Notes under the pieces: model-generated | Told to the model about the DNA's origin: nothing | Database searches by the model: none | What the model saw: the letters and a program-made list of their open reading frames with translations, nothing else | In this document: one piece after another, positions 36,826-45,134 of the stretch | Position numbering within the stretch: the stretch's first letter is position 1 | Layout: the number at the start of each line of letters is the position of its first letter | Program-made: the position numbers and the translations under genes | Assembly: GCA_902799745.1 (NCBI GenBank) | Contig: CADCBQ010000013.1 | Location: 1-64,000 of the forward strand | DNA from: Fibrobacter succinogenes | GTDB taxonomy: Bacteria > Fibrobacterota > Fibrobacteria > Fibrobacterales > Fibrobacteraceae | Length of the DNA: 64,000 nt | Direction of reading: 5' to 3'

Positions 36826-37467
36826 CTAACATCTGCTATTCAGAATCCCATAGTCACGGCCTTCCACCGGGATCACGAGCTGTAGCTTCGAAAGCACATC
36901 GATATGCTTGTCGAATTCGGCCTTAAAGTCTTCGCCGAGTTCTTCTTCGTCATCGTGATTCAAGTTGTAGGCAATGTAGCTGCCGTCCGGGAAAATCGAA
37001 ATGCAGCAATCCCACGTAATGTCGCCTTCCTGTTCTTCCTCGTCGTCATCGCGGTCCTTGCTTTCAAGCATCAGCATCGGACGCGGCGCCGGAATCGCTT
37101 CGGCGTGGCCATTTTCGAAGATAAAGTAGTTGCGGCTCACCAGCTCATGTTCCAGCGCCATCGTCGAAGGCGTACGTTCGAACTCGTTGCGGAGTCTGCG
37201 GATATTGCCCAGGTCATCTTCGTACGGGTCCTGGAAATCCTGCGGCAAAACCACCTGGTAGTAGTCGAATTCCTTACCGCTCTTGGCGTAGGTTTCCTGC
37301 CATTCGCGTGGCGGTTCCGGACGAAGCGTCAAGAAGTCCTCGAATGCATCCAGAATATCCGAAAGGCGGGAATCCCACGGTTCGTTTTTCTGGTTCTGCA
37401 CCAGTTCCATGAAATTTTTCAAGCGTTCTTCGCCCGACACTTCTTTCAGTTCTTCATCTTCAGCCAT
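36826..37467 (-). CDS. Conserved-looking acidic cytosolic protein of unknown function
   Basis: 213 residues with no signal peptide or membrane segment. It is very acidic, with runs such as DRDDDEEEQEGD (about 138-149) and NHDDEEELGEDF. Trp, Cys and Tyr in the stretch ITWDCCISIFPDGSYIAYN suggest a folded C-terminal domain. I recognise no family. It begins on the base after the stop codon of the aspartoacylase-like gene, so the two are likely co-translated. Confidence 0.75.
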   Translation of the reverse strand: MAEDEELKEVSGEERLKNFMELVQNQKNEPWDSRLSDILDAFEDFLTLRPEPPREWQETYAKSGKEFDYYQVVLPQDFQDPYEDDLGNIRRLRNEFERTPSTMALEHELVSRNYFIFENGHAEAIPAPRPMLMLESKDRDDDEEEQEGDITWDCCISIFPDGSYIAYNLNHDDEEELGEDFKAEFDKHIDVLSKLQLVIPVEGRDYGILNSRC

Positions 37468-38364
37468 CTACCATTCCTCCACCGTCTTTTTCGTAAGGCT
37501 CATCGCAATGTCCTTTTCGTAATAGGCCGGTTCGCTAATAAAAATCGGATACACCGGGCTTTCGCCATGGTACAGAATATCTTCGCCGTCAAAAGTGCGG
37601 AACAACTTATCGCCATCCTTGAGTTCGCGATAGTCGCGCCCCAGCAATTCCGGGTGAATCATCGCCTGAATCGCGCCGCCGCCCTGCGGCTTGGGGTATC
37701 CCAAATCCTTGAATTGCGTATAGACATCCACCTTGATTGGCGCTCTTTTCTGCAATTCGCCGCGGTTCCATTCCTCGGCCAATTCCAAGTAGCGCTTCAC
37801 CAGGCGTTCCGTTTCCTCGAAAATCGCGGCATCCAGCGTTCCATGCTGTTGCGGGCCAATCTCGATGCACACATCCGCCTTCGCGACCGTTCCAAAGTAC
37901 GGCGAAGCAGAGCGTTCTTCAGGCTGGTAATAAATCCACGCATCCTTGAATTCCTGCGTCAGCACGGCCGAGGCACGCATCGTAAACGGGTCACGTGCCG
38001 AAAGAATCAGGCAGTTGCCCATGTTCGAACCCGTATTGTGCACATCCAAAAGCAAATCCGTCTTAGTGGCAGCCCCCTTCGGGCCATACAAAGCATTCAA
38101 TTCTTTTGCACGACGGAACTCGTACTGTTGCGGGTCCGCGTTCACATCCAAGCAAGTCTGCGAAAAAGCGCGGTTCAAGTCAAAATCGCGATACCGGCGG
38201 TTCAAACGCACCGCCTCAGGATTCGAAAGCACCAAATCGACCTTGGCACTACAAAGCGAACTGAAACATTCGGGGTGTTCCATCCATTTCTGGACCAAGC
38301 GCACGCCCGTCCGTTCGTTACCATGGGTACCCCCGGCAACGACAATGGTATTAATCAAACTCAT
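37468..38364 (-). CDS. Aspartoacylase / succinylglutamate desuccinylase family zinc hydrolase
   Basis: 298 residues of the AstE/AspA (M14-like) family. Zinc ligands fit His and Glu in GGTHGNERTG (about 11-20) and His in LLDVHNTGSNMG (about 108-119). RLNRRYRDFDLNRAF (about 54-68) matches the substrate arginine region, and the catalytic Glu fits CIEIGPQQHG (about 168-177). It should release an acyl group from an N-acyl amino acid such as N-acetylaspartate; the exact substrate is uncertain. TATATTTG lies 4 bases before the ATG with no Shine-Dalgarno. The next gene follows without a gap. Confidence 0.88.
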   Translation of the reverse strand: MSLINTIVVAGGTHGNERTGVRLVQKWMEHPECFSSLCSAKVDLVLSNPEAVRLNRRYRDFDLNRAFSQTCLDVNADPQQYEFRRAKELNALYGPKGAATKTDLLLDVHNTGSNMGNCLILSARDPFTMRASAVLTQEFKDAWIYYQPEERSASPYFGTVAKADVCIEIGPQQHGTLDAAIFEETERLVKRYLELAEEWNRGELQKRAPIKVDVYTQFKDLGYPKPQGGGAIQAMIHPELLGRDYRELKDGDKLFRTFDGEDILYHGESPVYPIFISEPAYYEKDIAMSLTKKTVEEW

Positions 38365-38368
38365 ATTG

Positions 38369-38376
38369 CAAATATA
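38369..38376 (-). promoter_or_regulatory. TATATTTG motif 4 bases before the aspartoacylase-like gene
   Basis: Minus-strand TATATTTG-CAAT-ATG, the same spacing as at trpS. Confidence 0.55.
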
Positions 38377-38389
38377 GCAAATAGCCTTT

Positions 38390-39487
38390 CTAGTTGCTCA
38401 AAGCCTTGATGCAGCGAACGGAGAAACCCATTGTCTTGTAATGGCGCAAATTTTTGCTCAATGCACTTGAATAATTCGTCATAAAGGCATAATAGGCCAA
38501 ACCATCGTACTCCGAATCAATCCAAAAAGCAGCTTCTATACCTAAATACCGGAATTCACCATCTTTCGATCTCTCCCCTGCCGGAATCGCCGCAAAACCC
38601 AAAGAATCGATGCCATTTCCATTAACAATTGTTGTCGAATTTTCTCTAATAACTGTTGCCGCATTTCCACTAGTAAACCACCCCGTCTGCGATTTCAACC
38701 TTCTGCCAGCTATACTGGCCCCACCCGCATAAACAAGCATCGTCTGCCATTCCGTGTCATTCGGCAAATACCAGCCTTCGGGACACGCCACCTGCGCCGC
38801 GGCCCATGTGTAAAGGCGTCCCGTCACGTCGCAATGCTGAGCAGTGTCACCATAGCACCAGCTTTCGTCTTCCACTTCTTCGCCGCTATAGTTCAAATTC
38901 TGCGCCATCCACCAGCGATTTGCGATTTTCACGATGTTGTAGAGTTGTCCATCGCGATAGTCCTGAATCCAATCGTAATCATACTCCGGATTCAAATATT
39001 TACTTCTCGAAATGTTCCAATCCCATTCATCAACCACGCCACTCGTCGAAGATTTAACGGAGCTACTTGAAGAAGCTAAAGAGCTGCTGGATTCAAGCTT
39101 TGCCGAGCTACTTGAAGAAGAAACAGTGCTGCTGGACACCGGCGCAACCGAACTACTCGAAGGCGTCAAGGAACTACTCGACGCGGGCACTAAAGAACTG
39201 CTAGAAGATTTCCGCTCAGGAGCAGGAGCGGAAGAAGAACTCGGGTTTAACGAAGAGGAGCCGGGCTTCTGAAAATACAGGATTCCGTCCTTCGGTTCGG
39301 GAATATTATCAAATGCAGACACTTCAGTAGAATCCGGCTCAACATCGTCAGATTCGCTACTTAAATATCCAATGGCATTAATATCGTTCGCATAATCGTT
39401 TTCACTAGAACACGCCACAAAGGACAGTACAAGTAAAAAAACGAACAACGGTGTTCTTATATTTCCCCTTCTCAAGCATTCCCCCAT
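38390..39487 (-). CDS. Lipoprotein with Fibrobacter major paralogous domain
   Basis: 365 residues from the ATG at 39487; the open frame to 39577 runs into corA and is not used. The lipobox is LSFVAC (Cys about 26). A Ser/Pro-rich linker (about 75-150) leads to the paralogous domain (about 180-365), with WMAQNLNYSGE, CYGDTAQHCDVTGRLYTW, ACPEGWYLPNDTEWQ and the end GFSVRCIK. This domain family is expanded in Fibrobacter and its function is unknown. The protein should be anchored in the envelope. It lies 31 bases after corA. Confidence 0.9.
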   Translation of the reverse strand: MGECLRRGNIRTPLFVFLLVLSFVACSSENDYANDINAIGYLSSESDDVEPDSTEVSAFDNIPEPKDGILYFQKPGSSSLNPSSSSAPAPERKSSSSSLVPASSSSLTPSSSSVAPVSSSTVSSSSSSAKLESSSSLASSSSSVKSSTSGVVDEWDWNISRSKYLNPEYDYDWIQDYRDGQLYNIVKIANRWWMAQNLNYSGEEVEDESWCYGDTAQHCDVTGRLYTWAAAQVACPEGWYLPNDTEWQTMLVYAGGASIAGRRLKSQTGWFTSGNAATVIRENSTTIVNGNGIDSLGFAAIPAGERSKDGEFRYLGIEAAFWIDSEYDGLAYYAFMTNYSSALSKNLRHYKTMGFSVRCIKALSN

Positions 39488-39518
39488 GCTTTTAAACAAA
39501 ACTCTCCTAGAAACCTTC

Positions 39519-40454
39519 CTATTTGCGACGCATCCAGAAGGCCATAAAGACAAGCACCGAGAGGATACACACCGCAATAATCAGCCAGAAGGCCATCGGC
39601 GAACCGACCGTAGCATCTCCGTTCATGCCGAAAGGCAGTTTCACGTTCATTCCAAACAAACTAGCGAAGAACGTCGGGAGCGAAATAGAAATCGTCACAA
39701 TCGTCAAGTTCTTCATCAGCGTATTCACGTTGTTACTGATGACGCTTGCGCGGGCATCCATCATGGATGTCAAAATGTTCGCATAGATTTCAGCTTGCTG
39801 CAAACTCTGGCGGTTTTCAATCACAATGTCGTCCAGCAGTTCCCGTTCGCTTTCGGACCAGTTCAGGCTACGGCCAATCTGCAACTTTTTCAGGAGCGTA
39901 TCGTTGCTGTTCAAGGCGCTCACGTAGTAAATCAAGCCCTTGTTCAAGCTGAACATCGAAAGCAGGTACTTGTTTTCCATGGCCGTACGCAGCTTCTGTT
40001 CCAATTCGTCGTTGATGCGGTTGATAATCTTCAAGTGTTCATTGAAGTGGAAGATCGCGTAGCTCAACACGCGCAGTACAAAGGTATTCAAGCTGTCAAT
40101 CTTAGAAAAGCGCTTTTCGTCCATCACCGGGATGTCGGAGTCGGTCAGCAAAAGCACCCAGTCCTTAAAAATGAAGATACCGAAAGATTCCACGCGGAAC
40201 TGGAAGTTGTCGCTGGCGGAATAGTTCTTCGGCTTCTTAAACACGATGGTCGTAAAGTCGTCGTCGTATTCGATACGGGAAAGTTCGTCCGAGTCGAATG
40301 CGGAGGCTATAGTATGTTCAGTAATCTCATACTCTTTAACGAGCACACTTCGTTGCTCTTGGCTCAAGGAACCCATCATCACGATGTCGGCGCTGTCTTC
40401 GTTCGGGGCACTAGCGAGGCGACCCGATTCGATCTTGTAGTACTTCTTGAGCAT
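39519..40454 (-). CDS. corA: CorA-family magnesium/cobalt transporter
   Basis: 311 residues. The cytosolic N-terminal domain (about 1-240) is followed by two C-terminal membrane helices with the signature LFGMNVKLPFGMNGD between them (about 267-281). The last helix ends in basic residues (FWMRRK). CorA pentamers pass Mg2+ through the inner membrane. TATATTTG lies about 25 bases upstream, and GGGGGCTCCT precedes the ATG. Confidence 0.93.
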   Translation of the reverse strand: MLKKYYKIESGRLASAPNEDSADIVMMGSLSQEQRSVLVKEYEITEHTIASAFDSDELSRIEYDDDFTTIVFKKPKNYSASDNFQFRVESFGIFIFKDWVLLLTDSDIPVMDEKRFSKIDSLNTFVLRVLSYAIFHFNEHLKIINRINDELEQKLRTAMENKYLLSMFSLNKGLIYYVSALNSNDTLLKKLQIGRSLNWSESERELLDDIVIENRQSLQQAEIYANILTSMMDARASVISNNVNTLMKNLTIVTISISLPTFFASLFGMNVKLPFGMNGDATVGSPMAFWLIIAVCILSVLVFMAFWMRRK

Positions 40455-40479
40455 AGGAGCCCCCTTTATCGAACGGCCT

Positions 40480-40487
40480 CAAATATA
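40480..40487 (-). promoter_or_regulatory. TATATTTG promoter-like motif of corA
   Basis: Minus-strand TATATTTG in the divergent corA-aroE intergenic region, 25 bases before the corA ATG. Confidence 0.5.
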
Positions 40488-40552
40488 TAAAAATTAGCAT
40501 TCGTTCCCAATAATTTTATATATCTTTATATCGTAAAAAAAGAGGTTTTTTT

Positions 40553-41440
40553 TTGAGCCAGTTGAAATTGAATGGAAAGTCCGAAACTCTCTGTATTTTC
40601 GGACATCCTGTCGGGCATAGCAAATCGCCATTGATGCATAATGCCCTATTTGAAGCATTAGGCATAAATGCGGCCTATTTACCCTACGCCCCGGAGCCCG
40701 AAAATTTGGCCGAGGCCATCAAGGGTTTTAGGGCAATGAAGTTCCGCGGGGCAAATGTTACGATTCCGTACAAGACCCCGGTCATGGAACTGGTGGACGA
40801 ACTTTCGGACATTTCAAAGTTTACCGGTAGCGTAAACACGCTCTACTGGAAGGACGGAATTGTCGGCGGAACCTTATGTGGGACTACGACCGACCCCTAT
40901 GGATGTATCCGCAACCTGCAAGAATCGGGTGTCGAGCCCTCTAACAAAAAGGTAGCCCTGCTCGGAAACGGCGGTGCCGCCAAGGCAATCGCCTATACGC
41001 TCGCCGAGATGCAGAACCAGCTCACCATCGTGTGCCGTAACCGCGAAAAAGGAGAGGCACTCGCCGACAGCCTGAACCAGTTCTTTAACGGCAAGGCACC
41101 CCTGGTCCAAGTCGCCACGTTCGATGAATTCCCTGCCGTATCCAAGAGCATCGATATCATCATCAACGCGACCTCCGTGGGCATGAGTCCGAACATTGAC
41201 CAATCCCCCTTAACCGAAGAATCCTTGCACCAAGGCCAAGCCGTGATGGACATTGTCTATACACCGCCCATGACCAAGCTGTTAAAGACAGCCCAGGCAA
41301 AAGGCTGCAAGGTCGTAACCGGAGAAGGCATGCTGGTGCACCAGGGAATCGAAAGCTTTAGAAAATGGTTCCCCGAAGAAACTAAAAACAAGACGAACGA
41401 CGAACTCGCAAAGATTATGCGTAAAGGAATGCAGGGCTAA
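40553..41440 (+). CDS. aroE: Shikimate dehydrogenase
   Basis: 295 residues with a TTG start at 40553, chosen because AGAGG lies 9 bases upstream and the next residues (SQLKLNGKSETLCIFGHP) precede the substrate motif. Motifs are GHPVGHSKSPLMHNALF (about 18-34), NVTIPYKTPVM (about 68-78, catalytic Lys) and the NADP fold LLGNGGAAKAIAYTL (about 140). It reduces 3-dehydroshikimate to shikimate. The aroK-aroB fusion begins one base after its stop, forming a shikimate-pathway operon. Confidence 0.96.
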   Translation: MSQLKLNGKSETLCIFGHPVGHSKSPLMHNALFEALGINAAYLPYAPEPENLAEAIKGFRAMKFRGANVTIPYKTPVMELVDELSDISKFTGSVNTLYWKDGIVGGTLCGTTTDPYGCIRNLQESGVEPSNKKVALLGNGGAAKAIAYTLAEMQNQLTIVCRNREKGEALADSLNQFFNGKAPLVQVATFDEFPAVSKSIDIIINATSVGMSPNIDQSPLTEESLHQGQAVMDIVYTPPMTKLLKTAQAKGCKVVTGEGMLVHQGIESFRKWFPEETKNKTNDELAKIMRKGMQG

Positions 41441-41441
41441 C

Positions 41442-43052
41442 ATGAACAAGCACATCTTTTTCACCGGATTCATGGCAAGCGGGAAATCCCGCACCGGACG
41501 CGCCCTGGCAGAACGGCTCAACCGCCCCTACGTAGATACCGACGCCGTTATCGTCGAACGTGCAGGCAAGACCATCAGCGAAATCTTTGAACAAGACGGC
41601 GAAGCCAAGTTCCGCGAAATGGAACGCGAAGTCGTTGCCGAATTTGCAAAGAACGAAACCCCGCACATTATTTCGCTCGGCGGTGGCGCTCTCACGCAGC
41701 CGGACAACCTCAAAGTCATCCGCGAAAACGGCACCATTATTCGTCTGTGGGCAAAGCCCGAAGTGCTTTCGGAACGCATCGGCCGCAAGAACACGCGCCC
41801 GTTGCTTGCCAACTTGAGCGACGAAGAACGCCTCGAAAAGATCAAGGTGATGCTCAAGGAACGCGAAAAGAATTACGCAAACGCCGACTTCAGCGTGGAA
41901 AGTTCCGATGAATACACCGAAGACCACGTGATCGAACGCATCCTGTACATCCTGAATTTCTGGAACAGCCATGCGTTGGACGTTTGCCCGAGCAGCGGCG
42001 GACGCTACCCCATCTTTATCGGCAAGAACATTATTCCCGAAGCAGGCGTATTGCTCGAATGCCTGAAGCTTGCACCGAGTCACGACTTCTTGGTCTGCAC
42101 AGACACGAACATAGCCAAGGTTCAAAGCCAGATGCTCGGCGAACTGAGAGGCCAGGCCGGACGTTGCCCGATTTTCAAATTTCAGGCCGGCGAAAAGAAC
42201 AAGACTTTGCACAACCTGAACCAGCTATTCAGCTTTATGCTCCACCGCGGCTACACCCGCAAGAGTTGTTTGTTGCAGTTTAGCGGTGGCGTGGTCGGCG
42301 ATATGGCTGGCTTCGGTGCTGCCACCTACCAGCGCGGCATTCCGTTTATCCAGTTCCCGACAACGCTTTTGAGCATGGTCGACAGTTCTGTGGGCGGAAA
42401 GGTTGCCGTGAACCACCCCGAAGGCAAGAACATGATTGGCGCATTCTACCAGCCCAAGGCTGTGGTCTGCGACCTTGCGGTGCTCAGCACCTTGCCCGAA
42501 ACGGAATACCTGGCAGGCCTTGCCGAAATCGTGAAGTACGGCGTGATTTACGACGAAGAATTCTTCCGTTATATGGAACAGAACGTCGAAAAGATCAAGG
42601 CTCACGACCTCGACGTTTTGAAGCACCTGATTTACCGCAGCTGCGCCATTAAGGCCGAAGTCGTCGGCATCGACGAAAAGGAAGCGGGCCTCCGTGCTAT
42701 TTTGAATTACGGACATACCTTCGGGCATGCTATCGAAAACTTGACGCATTACAGCATGTTCACACACGGCATTGCCGTGTCGCTTGGCATGCGCGTGGCC
42801 GCCCGCGCGGCAGTTTTCCTCGGCAAAATCAGCGCCGAAGACGAAGCTCGTCAGAACAAACTCTTGGATGACCTCGGATTCCCGAAGAAATACGATATCG
42901 ATACGGAAGCCGCATGGGACGCCATGGCTGTAGACAAGAAGGCAGAAAAGGGCAAGCGTGTATACATTTTGCCCACTAAGATTGGAGAAGTGGAAAAAGT
43001 AAGCAACATCGATAAAGATATCATTACTCAAAGCTGGGGAGCTATTAAGTAA
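41442..43052 (+). CDS. aroKB: Shikimate kinase / 3-dehydroquinate synthase fusion
   Basis: 536 residues with two enzymes in one chain. Residues 1 to about 170 are shikimate kinase: P-loop GFMASGKS (about 6-13), substrate Asp region PYVDTDAVI and SLGGGAL. Residues about 185-536 are dehydroquinate synthase: FSGGVVGDMAGFGAATYQRG (about 286-305), DSSVGGKVAVNH, GAFYQPKAV and the metal ligands in GHTFGHAIE. The fusion joins steps 2 and 5 of the shikimate pathway; aroE (step 4) lies upstream. No frameshift or internal start is needed to explain it. Confidence 0.95.
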   Translation: MNKHIFFTGFMASGKSRTGRALAERLNRPYVDTDAVIVERAGKTISEIFEQDGEAKFREMEREVVAEFAKNETPHIISLGGGALTQPDNLKVIRENGTIIRLWAKPEVLSERIGRKNTRPLLANLSDEERLEKIKVMLKEREKNYANADFSVESSDEYTEDHVIERILYILNFWNSHALDVCPSSGGRYPIFIGKNIIPEAGVLLECLKLAPSHDFLVCTDTNIAKVQSQMLGELRGQAGRCPIFKFQAGEKNKTLHNLNQLFSFMLHRGYTRKSCLLQFSGGVVGDMAGFGAATYQRGIPFIQFPTTLLSMVDSSVGGKVAVNHPEGKNMIGAFYQPKAVVCDLAVLSTLPETEYLAGLAEIVKYGVIYDEEFFRYMEQNVEKIKAHDLDVLKHLIYRSCAIKAEVVGIDEKEAGLRAILNYGHTFGHAIENLTHYSMFTHGIAVSLGMRVAARAAVFLGKISAEDEARQNKLLDDLGFPKKYDIDTEAAWDAMAVDKKAEKGKRVYILPTKIGEVEKVSNIDKDIITQSWGAIK

Positions 43053-43074
43053 TGCTCAATAGGAGTGTAGGAAT

Positions 43075-44058
43075 ATGAGTATTCTTGTAACCGGTGGAAC
43101 AGGAGCCCTGGGCTACCACATTTTATCGAGCCTCGTGGGAACGACGCACGATCTGTACAGCTTTAGCGACGAACAGCCGCAGCCTTGGCAGAAAGTAGAA
43201 GGCGTCGAGTACCTGAATGGCGACTTGCTGAACTTTAAGCACATGCAAGACGTGATTCAGTTTGTGCAGCCCACGCACATTTACCACCTGGCGAGTCAAT
43301 CGTCGGTGGGGCTCAGCTACAAGAAGCCATACGAAACGCTGAACATTAACTTGCTCGGCACCCAGAATTTGCTCGAATCGGTTCGTCAGAACTGCCCCAA
43401 GGCAAAGGTGATGCTTTTAAGCTCCAGCGAAATCTACGGACGCACCGATCACCAACTTACCTACTTGCACAAAGAAACGGATGCCCCGAACCCGCTCACG
43501 CCTTACGCAACCTCCAAGGCTTGCATGGAACTCTTGGGCAACCAATTCAAGAACGCCTACGGTTTGCATGTTGTTTTTGCGCGCCCCTTCCACTTTACAG
43601 GTCCGCACCACAGCCGCCGTTTCGTGATACCGTCGATTACCTATCAGCTTGTCAAAATCAAATATTACGGTACCGAACCTGTTATCTATTCCGGCAGCCT
43701 CGACATTAGCCGCGATGTGATTGATGTGCGCGACGTGGCACGCGGAATGATTCAACTTTTGAACCAGTCCGAACCAGGCGAAGCTTACAACCTTTGCTGC
43801 GGCAAGTCGTACACCTTCCGCGAACTCACCGAGATGCTCGTCGATATCGCCGGCGTGAGCGTCGACTTCCGTTTTGACCCGGGCTACGAACGCAGCAACG
43901 ATATTCCGCTCCTTATCGGCAACCCCGAAAAGGCTATGAGCATGGGTTGGAAACCGATGATCAGCATCGAAGACTGCTTGACCGACTTGTTCAACGAAAT
44001 GGTATTACGCCGTCGTACAGAACTCAAGCTCGGCATGGGACAGGATTTGAGATTGTAA
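43075..44058 (+). CDS. NAD-dependent epimerase/dehydratase (GDP-mannose dehydratase/reductase-like)
   Basis: 327 residues, an extended SDR. The NAD motif is TGGTGALGYH (about 6-15), the catalytic serine lies in MLLSSSEIYG and the YxxxK motif is YATSKACMELL (about 143). HFTGPHHSRRFVIPSI and SRDVIDVRDVARGM resemble GDP-mannose 4,6-dehydratase or GDP-6-deoxy-hexulose reductase (Rmd). It likely makes a deoxysugar nucleotide for surface glycans; the substrate is not certain. The ATG has AGGA nearby. It is co-directional with the aro genes. Confidence 0.85.
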   Translation: MSILVTGGTGALGYHILSSLVGTTHDLYSFSDEQPQPWQKVEGVEYLNGDLLNFKHMQDVIQFVQPTHIYHLASQSSVGLSYKKPYETLNINLLGTQNLLESVRQNCPKAKVMLLSSSEIYGRTDHQLTYLHKETDAPNPLTPYATSKACMELLGNQFKNAYGLHVVFARPFHFTGPHHSRRFVIPSITYQLVKIKYYGTEPVIYSGSLDISRDVIDVRDVARGMIQLLNQSEPGEAYNLCCGKSYTFRELTEMLVDIAGVSVDFRFDPGYERSNDIPLLIGNPEKAMSMGWKPMISIEDCLTDLFNEMVLRRRTELKLGMGQDLRL

Positions 44059-44087
44059 AATGTGTGATGTGGGATGAGGAATGTGGA

Positions 44088-45134
44088 ATGAAAAATGAAA
44101 AATTGATAGTTCTTTTTGCTGCGTTTTTGTTCTGCGCGTCGTTTGCGTTTGCAGGCGATGTGGTCGCGCCGCAGGGTTCTGTGCGTAGCGTATCTGTCGA
44201 TGACTTTATGCCGCACAACAACAGCGCCAAAGAATTCAACGAAACTTGGAGCTATCAGTTCGTTTTCGACAACGGCACCCGCGCCTTCATCAACTATTCC
44301 ACGCTCCACATTCCGGGTTCCGGCAAAAAGGTCGCCTGCGACATGAGCTTCTGGAATTTCAAGAGCAAGACCTATACCGTAGGCCGCCAGTATCCACCCG
44401 AACGCCTTAAGGCCGACAAAGCCTCGGCCACCATCGACATCAAGGGCGAATACAAGATGGAACACAAGCCGGGCAAGGATCACCGCGTATACTTTACCGC
44501 CGACAAGGGAGGCAAATTCCTGCTCGACGTGACCTTTGAATCAGCTGAAGTCGGTAAAGTTCCCGGCAACGGCGTGTGGAAAATCGGCAACGAAAGTTTC
44601 GGACAATACGTTCACATTCCTTACGGACGCGTCGCCGGCAAAATCGCCTACAACGAAGACACCATTGCCGTAAAAGGTTACGCCTACATGGATCAAACCT
44701 GGCAAACCGTGCAGGCAACTGATCTGGCAGTCCGCTCCATCAACTTTAGCACAAACGCGCGCTCCCCGCTGTTTGCTGGCCGCATTTCGCTCACCGAAAA
44801 AGGCGAACCGTTCGGATACGCCCTCTACAAAGACGAATCCGGAATCAAGGTCGCTCAGCCTAAAACAATCAAAGAAGGCAGCGACAATTACAACGGCAAG
44901 AAATTTGCCAAAAACGACTTGACCTTCGAATGGCAAGACGCAAGCGTTCCCGCGCTCAAGTTCAACGTAGCAAAGACGCTTCAGAAAGCAAGCCTTTTGG
45001 ACAAAGTAGACGGCTGGATTGCCAAGAAGGCATTCAAGATTGCCGCCGGTGGTGAAGTTCTATTTTACAGGGGTAGGAGCGACGGAAGCCACGGAAAAAA
45101 GATTGATTGGTGTATTACCGGAGTTAAAGACTGA
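44088..45134 (+). CDS. Exported protein of unknown function (lipocalin/CrtC-like beta fold possible)
   Basis: 348 residues from the ATG at 44088, which follows GAGGA; the earlier open frame overlaps the SDR gene. A signal peptide (about 1-22, ending FAFA) precedes a beta-rich protein with many aromatic residues: NETWSYQFVFDNGTRAFINY, GYAYMDQTWQTVQ, WQDASVPALKF. The GYAYMDQTW segment near the middle recalls CrtC/AttH-type two-domain lipocalins, but I am not sure. Its TGA overlaps the ATG of hisA (TGATG), so translation is probably coupled. Confidence 0.7.
   Translation: MKNEKLIVLFAAFLFCASFAFAGDVVAPQGSVRSVSVDDFMPHNNSAKEFNETWSYQFVFDNGTRAFINYSTLHIPGSGKKVACDMSFWNFKSKTYTVGRQYPPERLKADKASATIDIKGEYKMEHKPGKDHRVYFTADKGGKFLLDVTFESAEVGKVPGNGVWKIGNESFGQYVHIPYGRVAGKIAYNEDTIAVKGYAYMDQTWQTVQATDLAVRSINFSTNARSPLFAGRISLTEKGEPFGYALYKDESGIKVAQPKTIKEGSDNYNGKKFAKNDLTFEWQDASVPALKFNVAKTLQKASLLDKVDGWIAKKAFKIAAGGEVLFYRGRSDGSHGKKIDWCITGVKD

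Noticed and set aside
36635-36832. 65-residue minus-strand open frame in the palindrome-rich spacer
   Set aside because: The sequence is low-complexity repeat DNA, and the frame overlaps the ends of both neighbours.
36904-38409. 501-codon plus-strand frame opposite the aspartoacylase-like gene
   Set aside because: It is the shadow of two abutting minus-strand genes.
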